Of a stretch of 12,622 nucleotides of DNA, positions 1-5,956 are shown one piece after another. The position numbers were made by a program, and so were the translations under genes. Source of the stretch: Ferruginibacter sp. (GTDB lineage: Bacteria > Bacteroidota > Bacteroidia > Chitinophagales > Chitinophagaceae); assembly GCA_030831725.1 (NCBI GenBank), contig JAURKN010000015.1, positions 1 through 12,622 of the forward strand, in the 5' to 3' direction. Below the pieces are notes generated by a model that saw only the letters and a list, made by a program, of their open reading frames with translations, made no database searches and had not been told where the DNA came from. Position 1 is the first letter of the stretch; the number at the start of each line of letters is the position of its first letter.

Positions 1-483
1 GGTCCGGGTATCATGGAAGCGGCAAACAGAGGTGCAAAAGAAGTAGGGGGAAGGAGTGTGGGTTGCAATATTGTGCTTCCGTTCGAACAAAATCCTAATC
101 CCTATTTGGATAAATGGGTCGACATAAAATATTTTTTCGTTCGCAAAACGCTACTGATCAAATATTCATATGCGTTTGTGGTTATGCCGGGCGGTTTTGG
201 TACATTGGATGAGTATTACGAAGCATTGACGCTTATTCAAACCAAAATGCTGAACGAATTTCCCATCATTGTTTTTGACAAGGCTTTCCATGAGAAAATA
301 CTGGAACACAATCAGGTGATGAATGAGAAAGCGACTATATCTCCCGACGATTTAAGTCTCTGTCTTTTCACAGACTCTGTAGATGAGGCTTTGGAACATT
401 TGAAAGTGCACGCGATCACCAAATTCGGCCTTAAGCATGAACCGGTCAGAAAAGTTAAATGGTGGCTTTTTGAAAAAGGATAG
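1..483 (+). CDS. LOG family protein (TIGR00730-type Rossmann fold), 5'-truncated by the window edge
   Basis: The reading frame is open from base 1, so this is the C-terminal 160 residues of a longer protein; the first ATG at base 13 is internal. LOG-family proteins are cytoplasmic Rossmann-like enzymes. Characterised members cleave nucleoside 5'-monophosphates (cytokinin riboside monophosphate or AMP) to a free base plus ribose 5-phosphate, but the substrate cannot be read from this sequence. The fragment opens with GPGIMEAANRGA, the end of the conserved glycine-rich phosphate-binding loop. At about fragment residues 63-71 it has PGGFGTLDE, the family signature PGGxGTxxE with the catalytic glutamate last. 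The basic KWWLF tail is typical of the longer bacterial subgroup. The downstream small membrane protein starts 32 bases after the stop and is probably co-transcribed. Family assignment is firm; the exact reaction is inferred. Confidence 0.93.
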   Translation, partial: GPGIMEAANRGAKEVGGRSVGCNIVLPFEQNPNPYLDKWVDIKYFFVRKTLLIKYSYAFVVMPGGFGTLDEYYEALTLIQTKMLNEFPIIVFDKAFHEKILEHNQVMNEKATISPDDLSLCLFTDSVDEALEHLKVHAITKFGLKHEPVRKVKWWLFEKG

Positions 484-515
484 TTAACTTCATTTCAAGA
501 ACTAAAAAAACAATC

Positions 516-680
516 ATGGGTATCTGGAGTCAAATTGCCGAATATTTGTATATCAAAAAAAAGGATCCCAATGCAAAGCCAACGGCCTGGATGAAATATA
601 TGCATGGCATAAATCGTCTGTCTATCCTGCTTTTTTTATTTGCCATGTTGGTCATTGTGTACAGGTTATTTTTCCGTTGA
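516..680 (+). CDS. small single-pass membrane protein, DUF6728-like
   Basis: This 54-residue ORF starts at ATG 516 and ends at TGA 678-680. The N-terminal half is hydrophilic and basic (MGIWSQIAEYLYIKKKDPNA), followed by a WMKYMHGINR stretch. One hydrophobic segment, about residues 35-52 (LSILLFLFAMLVIVYRLF), follows and the chain ends in Arg. I recall the YxYIxKKDPNxxxxxWMxYMHGINRxS pattern from a small uncharacterised family of Bacteroidota, which I believe is DUF6728; the name is from memory. The positive-inside rule puts the N-terminus in the cytoplasm. It lies 32 bases behind the LOG-family gene, probably in the same transcript, and its last 15 bases overlap the 3' end of the converging lpxB. 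No function is known to me. The coherent amphipathic-then-membrane layout and the recognisable motif argue that it is a real gene. Confidence 0.75.
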   Translation: MGIWSQIAEYLYIKKKDPNAKPTAWMKYMHGINRLSILLFLFAMLVIVYRLFFR

Positions 681-1789
681 ATGTTCCATGAACTTTTTGA
701 TTTGATGAGCCGCCTGCTCCGAAGCGCTTCCTCCAGACTTCAATATGTCTTTTAGTTCCTTGTAATCTTTTTCAATCTGAGCTCTTCTGCTTCCACCCTG
801 TATAATTTCTCCCAATGAAGCAACCAGATTTTCGGTTGTCAAGTCATCTTGTATCAGCTCTTTAACAACCTCTTTGTCCATGATCAGATTGGCCAATCCG
901 ATAAATTTGACTTTAATAAGCCTTTTCGCAATGTGATAAGACAATGCACTTCCTTTATAGCAAATAACTTGCGGTACTCCGAACAGCGCCGTCTCCAGGG
1001 TGGCCGTTCCACTTGTCACCAAGGCCGCCTCCGACATAGACAATAAGGAATATGTTTTTTGATTCACCACAGAAACGTTTGCCTGTCCCTTCAAGAACGG
1101 CTCATAAAAAGAAGCGTCTATCCCTGGTGCTTTTGCCAAGACAAAATGAAATGCAGGGAAATGGCTGCAAACACTCAGCATCAAAGGAAGCTTTTTTTCT
1201 ATCTCCTGTTTTCGGCTTCCAGGCAATAAGCGACAATCCTTTTGTTCTTCCAAGTTTCATCTTCAGCCTCATGTATAGTCTGATATCGTTCTATTACTTC
1301 AACCAAAGGATGCCCTACATATTCCACAGCATAATTCCATTTTTGATAAAATGCTTTTTCGAAGGGTAGTATGACCAACATGAGATCGATACATTGTTTG
1401 ATTAGATGAATCCGATTCTCTTTCCACGCCCAGATCTGTGGCGAAATATAATATATGGTCCTGATTCCGCTTTTTTTTGCCCATTTGGAAATGCGCAAAT
1501 TGAAACCGGGATAATCGATAAAGATGATGGCGTCAGGTTTATAATATTCAATGTCTTCTTTGCAAAAACGGATATTGCTCAGGATGGTAGGTAGATTTTT
1601 AATGACTTCCGCAAACCCCATGAATGCCAAATCTCGGTAGTGTTTTACCACTGTTGCTCCTGTTTCCGCCATCAGATCGCCACCCCAACAACGGAAGGTG
1701 GCTTCAGGATCAGACTTTTGAATCGCCCTGATCAGATTGCTACCATGTAGATCTCCACTGGCCTCACCCGAAATGACATAATACTTCAT
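666..1789 (-). pseudogene. lpxB: lpxB, lipid-A-disaccharide synthase, interrupted by a one-base frameshift
   Basis: LpxB is a GT-B glycosyltransferase at the inner membrane. It joins UDP-2,3-diacylglucosamine to lipid X to make the lipid A disaccharide. Two overlapping reading frames together give about 374 residues, the usual length for Bacteroidota LpxB. The first frame, from ATG at 1789, carries the SGEASGD motif (residues 7-13) and FIDYPGFNLR, and runs correctly to about residue 187 (KRIVA). It then reads YCLEAENRR and stops near 1199. The second frame resumes exactly with LLPGSRKQEIEKKLP and continues through SGTATLETALFGVPQV to the TAA at 666-668. Adding one T to the coding strand at about 1228-1229 gives GTC GCT TTA TTG CCT (VALLP) and restores a normal protein. 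This is either a real null mutation or a base lost in sequencing or assembly. Since LpxB is normally essential in Gram-negative bacteria that make lipid A, an error is a serious possibility. Gene identity is secure. Confidence 0.9.
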
Positions 1790-2022
1790 ACTTACTTTTC
1801 TTGATGCAATGTACGAATTAGGGAAAGGAAAGAAAAATCTTTAGAATCAGATTTTATCCTGTTTTTTTAATTATAGAACATCTCTATCATTCCTTCGTTG
1901 CTTCAATATTTTTTAGTTTTTGTTTCTCATAAGCGTTTATCAGACAAAGGTTTAAGAACTGAATTTGCTTTATTGTGAAATTTTGCGTTAATTGTAAGGC
2001 TTTTACTCGCATATTACCCTCA
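1790..2022. other. divergent intergenic region between lpxB and the L,D-transpeptidase gene
   Basis: This AT-rich spacer of about 233 bases must hold the promoters for lpxB (leftwards) and the cell-wall operon (rightwards). I searched both strands for the Bacteroidota minus-7 consensus TAnnTTTG and found no exact match; TTTTTG near 1918-1922 is only a partial resemblance. No convincing hairpin, repeat or small gene is visible. The transpeptidase frame stays open back to a GTG at 1975, so the right edge depends on which start is used. Confidence 0.5.
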
Positions 2023-3744
2023 ATGATATTTTTTAGAACATTCTTTTCTGTTATTCTACATTACCGAAATCAATCGGTAATCTTCTTATTTTTATTCTTA
2101 TTTTTTTTGATTTCTTGCGACAATAAAAAAGGTGATGATGCAAAAAAAAATCCGACATCCTCTTTTGCAAAAAGGGTAAGTGATGAAATAAGGTCTGCTA
2201 AAAATGATAAAGGACGTTTTCATCTTGAAAAAGAACTAAGGCGTTATTATGAGAAAATAAATGACATCCCGCAATGGAGTGATACCGGCGTTTTTTTTAG
2301 TCAAGTTCATGCTCTCGCCGGTTTTTTGGATACAGCGGCTTACTGCGGACTCTCGCCGGAAGAATATCACAGAGATTCGATTATTTCTTTCATCAGTGCT
2401 GCTCGAAACGATACCAATCATATTTTACCACCATCATTCTGGGCCCGAGCGGATTTGTTGCTTACAGATGCCACATTCAGAATCATGCTGCATCTCAATG
2501 AGGGCAGGTTGATGCCGGACAGCAATTCTGTTTTGATCAATCCATCCAAAGCGGATTCGTTTTTTTCTCAAGGAATGAAAAGGATTTTTAAGGATAGCAA
2601 CATCAATATCAGTTTTCTTCACTTGCAACCTAAATTTGAAGGTTATAGGAACTTAAGGGATGGCATTTCTGATTTTATCCGAAACATGGATACAGCAGAA
2701 TATACCCATTTGATTTTTCCATTTGATTCAACCCATTCCGAAGATTCACTGAAGTTTATTTCTTCTTTGTGCGAAAGACTTAAGCAAAGTAAAATTGATT
2801 TGGATGATTCTAAAGATTTACCAGACTCTGCTTTACTGGCAGATTATATAAAAGCGTATCAGCAAAAACACGGATTACAATCTGATGGAAAAATAACAAC
2901 AAAGTTGGTTCGTCTTCTGAATACGACAGATCGTTACCGCCTCAAGAGGATTCTTGTTTCATTAGACAGGTATAAGCTATTGAAGGAACAGTTGCCGGAA
3001 ACCTTCGTTTGGGTAAATCTTCCTTTTTTTGAATTGCAGGCCTGGGATGCTGATACCGTCGCTTTTCGATCCAACATCATTTGTGGCAAACCCAAAACAC
3101 CAACCCCAACCTTGATTTCTCAAATTAAGGAAATCATAACATACCCAACATGGACGATCCCGCCAAGCATCATCAAAACGGAAGTGCTGCCCGGAATTAA
3201 GCGCAATGCGGCATATCTCTCTAAAAAAGGATATGGCCTTTACGATAAGCAAGGGAAGAGGATAGATCCATCAACCGTGGACTGGAATAAATACAAAAAA
3301 GGGATTCCTTATTCGGTGAGACAGGGCAGTGGCGACAACAATGCATTAGGGGTTATCAAATTCAATTTTCCTAATCCTCATCATGTTTATCTGCACGATA
3401 CAAATCAGCGATATCTTTTTAAAAACAGCAACAAGGCCATGAGTCATGGCTGTGTAAGGGTAGAGCAATGGGAACAACTTGCGCGTTGGATCGCCTTTCA
3501 GGATAGCATCAGGGCGAAGCCTACAGATACGTTGAAATACTCAGCCGACTCTATCACCAATTGGATCGCTGTAAAAAAGAAAAAATGGATACCGGTAAAA
3601 AAACCTGTTCCACTTTTTATTCAATACATCACTTGTGAAGGAAGAAATGGAAAAATAAAAATACATGAGGATATGTATGATCTGGATAAAAAAATAATTG
3701 AATCGATGGAAAATTCATCCTTGTTCAACTTGATCAGATCATGA
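2023..3744 (+). CDS. lipoprotein L,D-transpeptidase (YcbB/LdtD-like, YkuD domain)
   Basis: L,D-transpeptidases form 3-3 cross-links in peptidoglycan, or attach proteins to it, using a catalytic cysteine. From ATG 2023 the protein has 573 residues. A hydrophobic stretch ends in LISC, a lipobox with acylated Cys32, so it is an envelope lipoprotein facing the periplasm. Residues from about 60 to 270 resemble the helical scaffold of YcbB-type enzymes (YEKINDIPQWSDTG). Residues 272-300 form a peptidoglycan-binding-like segment (YQQKHGLQSDGKITT). The YkuD domain fills about 328-530, with the catalytic motif SHGCVR around Cys477 and an upstream HHVYLHD histidine cluster. A GTG at 1975 would add 16 residues, but ATG 2023 gives the more plausible signal peptide. 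The RlpA-like gene overlaps its stop by 4 bases, so the two are probably translationally coupled. Family and catalytic site are clear; whether it makes 3-3 links or anchors proteins is not. Confidence 0.92.
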   Translation: MIFFRTFFSVILHYRNQSVIFLFLFLFFLISCDNKKGDDAKKNPTSSFAKRVSDEIRSAKNDKGRFHLEKELRRYYEKINDIPQWSDTGVFFSQVHALAGFLDTAAYCGLSPEEYHRDSIISFISAARNDTNHILPPSFWARADLLLTDATFRIMLHLNEGRLMPDSNSVLINPSKADSFFSQGMKRIFKDSNINISFLHLQPKFEGYRNLRDGISDFIRNMDTAEYTHLIFPFDSTHSEDSLKFISSLCERLKQSKIDLDDSKDLPDSALLADYIKAYQQKHGLQSDGKITTKLVRLLNTTDRYRLKRILVSLDRYKLLKEQLPETFVWVNLPFFELQAWDADTVAFRSNIICGKPKTPTPTLISQIKEIITYPTWTIPPSIIKTEVLPGIKRNAAYLSKKGYGLYDKQGKRIDPSTVDWNKYKKGIPYSVRQGSGDNNALGVIKFNFPNPHHVYLHDTNQRYLFKNSNKAMSHGCVRVEQWEQLARWIAFQDSIRAKPTDTLKYSADSITNWIAVKKKKWIPVKKPVPLFIQYITCEGRNGKIKIHEDMYDLDKKIIESMENSSLFNLIRS

Positions 3745-4202
3745 GCAAATTGATGTTAAATATGATTGTGCTCCTGCTTTTTGTCTTTTTACCAAAAGCA
3801 TCATTCTGTCAGACAGATACTTCGGTTTTCAACATGAATGACACCTCGTCTGGCTCTCCATTTTTCTTAAAACCCAAAAAGCAAAATAAAAATGTATTTT
3901 TCGGTGTCGCAAGCTATTACGGCGACAAATTTGAAGGTAGAAAAACAGCGAGTGGACAAGTTTTTAGCCAACAAAAATGGACAGCAGCCTGCAATAGGCT
4001 TCCTTTAGGTACACGTATCAAGGTCACGAATATCAGAAATGGCAAATCAGTGGAAGTCATTGTCAATGACAGGCTTCATCCCAAAATGAAAAGGGTGGTG
4101 GATTTGACCAAAATCGCTGCAAAAAAACTAGGGTTTCTTGACCATGGTTTGACAAAGGTCAAGGTAGAAGTGATTGGTGTTGCAAAAACCAAAAAGAAAT
4201 GA
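3741..4202 (+). CDS. secreted RlpA-like double-psi beta-barrel protein with altered active site
   Basis: This 153-residue protein has a signal peptide (about residues 1-23, cleaved before Gln24), a short linker, and a single RlpA-like double-psi beta-barrel domain at about 55-148. Family hallmarks are GVASYYGDKFEGRKTASGQ, LPLGTRIKVTN, NGKSV, VNDR and a final VKVEV strand. There is no SPOR domain, unlike E. coli RlpA. RlpA proteins are lytic transglycosylases for denuded glycan strands. Lining up the spacing with Pseudomonas aeruginosa RlpA (from memory, catalytic or important E120, H131, D157) puts Gln73 in place of Glu and Cys84 in place of His, while Asp110 is kept; the 11- and 26-residue spacings match exactly. 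The enzyme may therefore be inactive, a binding protein, or use different chemistry. It overlaps the L,D-transpeptidase stop (ATGA, 4 bases), so a joint cell-wall role is likely. The stop lies 2 bases from the stop of the converging gene. Confidence 0.9.
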   Translation: MSKLMLNMIVLLLFVFLPKASFCQTDTSVFNMNDTSSGSPFFLKPKKQNKNVFFGVASYYGDKFEGRKTASGQVFSQQKWTAACNRLPLGTRIKVTNIRNGKSVEVIVNDRLHPKMKRVVDLTKIAAKKLGFLDHGLTKVKVEVIGVAKTKKK

Positions 4203-4204
4203 TT

Positions 4205-5041
4205 CTATTCATATTCGTATTCAAATCTCCCTAGTCTTTCTCCCATCCCGGATTTGATGACTTCAAGCACTTTGAGTCCATCTTTGTAATCGTATAACCA
4301 GTTTGTCATTTCACGAACTGTTGAGGCGGCTGTTGTGGTTCTGATCAACTGGCCAAGTGCGTCATATTCAAAAATATAATCGGGAATCAGATTTGTTTTA
4401 TACTCACTTTGATGAACGATATCTGTGATTTTGTTTTGTGTGTCGTAATAATAAAAGTATTTGGCTCCTGTCCTCGCATTTTTTTCAATGGCAATATTTC
4501 CGTTTTCATCTGTTTGAAATAATATCTGGGTGCTGTCTTTTCCTTGTTTGATTTTCCACATGTGTGATGGATTGAGGCTGTTGTCATTTTCGTATGCATA
4601 GGAATGTAACTCGGTAAGTTCGATTACAAAATCTTCATCTTTCGATCTGGAGTTTGTTTTTGTTTCAGATACACGTTTTTGATTATCATAGAGGATGGAG
4701 CAGATTTTAACAAGCGTCTCCGAACTGTCGATTGTTTTTATGAGCATTCCGTTTCCATCAAAAAAGCCTGTCATCAGAGATTTGTCACCCACTCCGGTTC
4801 TGGTATACAGTTTATATTCGCTGTGGTTTTTGGAAAACTTTTTCTCACAAAAAAATCGCTTGCTAACACTTCCGTCTTCTTCAAAGCTTTTCACTTTGAT
4901 TTTTTTGATGTTTTTGTCTGCATACGTTTTGCGTTCTTGGGTTGCCTGTTGCAGACTCATAATTTCCTGAAAAAGATACTGGGACTGCGATGAAAGACTG
5001 AAACTTATCAACATGGAAATTCCTAAAATCACTTTTTTCAT
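4205..5041 (-). CDS. secreted protein of unknown function with YD-repeat-like segments
   Basis: This 278-residue protein begins MKKVILGISMLISFSLSSQSQ, a Sec signal peptide probably cleaved before one of the glutamines, so it is periplasmic or exported. There is no lipobox, no membrane segment afterwards and no T9SS sorting tail. The rest is rich in Lys, Glu, Asp and Tyr. It contains several short units resembling YD/RHS repeats: ILYDNQKRVSE, YYYDTQNKITDIV, FEYDALGQLIRTT and WLYDYKDGLKVLEV. Such units form beta-strand ribbons, and short Bacteroidota secreted proteins of this kind are common and uncharacterised. The length is far too small for a polymorphic-toxin shell, and no toxin domain or immunity gene is seen. 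It is transcribed away from mazG and ends 2 bases from the RlpA-like stop. The ORF is convincing; function is unknown. Confidence 0.85.
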   Translation of the reverse strand: MKKVILGISMLISFSLSSQSQYLFQEIMSLQQATQERKTYADKNIKKIKVKSFEEDGSVSKRFFCEKKFSKNHSEYKLYTRTGVGDKSLMTGFFDGNGMLIKTIDSSETLVKICSILYDNQKRVSETKTNSRSKDEDFVIELTELHSYAYENDNSLNPSHMWKIKQGKDSTQILFQTDENGNIAIEKNARTGAKYFYYYDTQNKITDIVHQSEYKTNLIPDYIFEYDALGQLIRTTTAASTVREMTNWLYDYKDGLKVLEVIKSGMGERLGRFEYEYE

Positions 5042-5182
5042 AAAGACCTGTTTGACGCACGATTTTGTTTGCTGTGCTTGGATTCGTAAACTTTGTTATT
5101 TTTAACAAAAATAAGCCCTTATGACTTTCGAATAAGCATTCTTCTCACATTGATTCGAGTCATCAGCAGCCACAAGTAAATC
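5042..5182. promoter_or_regulatory. divergent promoter region between the YD-like gene and mazG
   Basis: This 141-base spacer must carry both leftward and rightward promoters. On the minus strand TATTTTTG (plus 5106-5113) matches the Bacteroidota minus-7 consensus TAnnTTTG exactly and would give a leader of about 60 bases for the YD-like gene, but no clear minus-33 TTG is present. On the plus strand TTG (about 5065-5067), 19 bases, then TAAACTTTG (5087-5095) resembles the consensus with one extra base. A small perfect dyad, TTTGTTA/TAACAAA (5092-5109, 4-base loop), sits between them. A larger bulged inverted repeat lies at 5121-5163 and is listed separately. Assignments are by eye only. Confidence 0.35.
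5121..5163. repeat. bulged inverted repeat upstream of mazG
   Basis: ATGACTTTCGAAT (5121-5133) and ATTCGAGTCAT (5153-5163) are inverted copies: ATGACT pairs with AGTCAT and CGAAT with ATTCG, with only a 2-base TT bulge in the left arm. This gives 11 base pairs around a 19-base loop. The repeat ends 19 bases before the mazG ATG. It could fold as a hairpin in the mazG leader or be a dyad operator; the arm centres are roughly three helical turns apart. It also lies where the minus-33 region of the leftward promoter would be. No T-tract follows, so it is not an intrinsic terminator. Confidence 0.5.
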
Positions 5183-5956
5183 ATGAGTACACATCTTGAG
5201 CAATTTGACAGATTGGTTGACATCATGGATGAGCTCAGGGAAAAATGTCCCTGGGATAAGAAACAGACCATTGAAACCCTAAGGCATTTGACCATAGAGG
5301 AGACCTATGAGCTCGCTGATGCTATCCTTGATGAGGATTGGAAGGGAATGAAAGAGGAGATTGGAGACATCATGCTCCATTTGGTTTTTTATGCTAGGAT
5401 TGCCAAGGAGCAGGATCAATTTACGCTTTCGGATGCATTGGAGTCCATCTGCGAAAAGCTCATCAGAAGACATCCTCATATCTATGGTGACGTAAAAGTG
5501 GAAAATGAGGAAGAGGTGAAACAAAACTGGGAAAAGTTAAAGCTAAAGGAAGGCAAGAAATCGGTTTTGGCAGGCGTTCCACGGTCGCTTCCTGCCATGG
5601 TAAAGGCCACGAGGCTTCAGGACAAATCAAGACAGGTTGGTTTTGAGTGGAAAGACATCAAGGATGTTTGGTTGAAGGTGGATGAGGAAATGGAGGAACT
5701 GAAAGTGGCTGTGGATAGTGGTGATTTCGACTCGATTGAAGCGGAATTCGGAGACCTGATGTTTTCTTTGGTCAATTATGCAAGGTTTTTAAAGGTTGAT
5801 CCCGAGCTTGCTTTGGAAAGAACGAACCGGAAATTCATAGACAGGTTTATGCAAATGGAAAAAATGGCAGAAAACGAAAACAAGGTTTTTCATGATTTGA
5901 GTCTGGAGGAACAAGATGAACTTTGGAAAAAAGCCAAATCAAACGAAAGACGATGA
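5183..5956 (+). CDS. mazG: nucleoside triphosphate pyrophosphohydrolase MazG
   Basis: MazG hydrolyses (d)NTPs to the monophosphate and pyrophosphate in the cytoplasm. It is linked to house-cleaning of abnormal nucleotides and, in E. coli, to modulating the stringent response. At 257 residues it is close to E. coli MazG (263). The N-terminal signature CPWDKKQT is at residues 22-29, followed by the metal-binding set EETYE (Glu39, Glu40, Glu43) and EEIGD (Glu58, Glu59, Asp62). A second, degenerate MazG repeat follows (DEEMEEL ... EAEFGDLMFSLVNYARFL), as expected for the tandem-domain form, and WEKLKLKEGKKS with AGVPRSLPAMVKATRLQDK is the usual inter-domain segment. Ile30 stands where many members have His in QTHxSL. 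ATG 5183 gives the expected N-terminus. The stop overlaps the start of the following kinase by 4 bases, so the two are likely one operon. Confidence 0.96.
   Translation: MSTHLEQFDRLVDIMDELREKCPWDKKQTIETLRHLTIEETYELADAILDEDWKGMKEEIGDIMLHLVFYARIAKEQDQFTLSDALESICEKLIRRHPHIYGDVKVENEEEVKQNWEKLKLKEGKKSVLAGVPRSLPAMVKATRLQDKSRQVGFEWKDIKDVWLKVDEEMEELKVAVDSGDFDSIEAEFGDLMFSLVNYARFLKVDPELALERTNRKFIDRFMQMEKMAENENKVFHDLSLEEQDELWKKAKSNERR

Noticed and set aside
1219..1240. Programmed ribosomal frameshifting as an explanation for the split lpxB
   Set aside because: The junction has no slippery heptamer and no obvious downstream structure, and lpxB is not known to use recoding. A lost T in a TTT run explains it more simply.
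1052..1369. 105-codon frame on + across lpxB
   Set aside because: It is antisense to the lpxB coding sequence, spans the frameshift point, and its translation has no domain features.
1975..2022. GTG start for the L,D-transpeptidase
   Set aside because: It adds 16 residues ahead of the signal region; ATG 2023 gives a shorter n-region before the lipobox. Kept only as an alternative.
5923..5952. Earlier ATG start for the histidine kinase, 30 bases inside mazG
   Set aside because: ATG 5953 gives the classic 4-base ATGA overlap and a normal N-terminus before the first membrane segment; the extra 10 residues are just mazG sequence in another frame.
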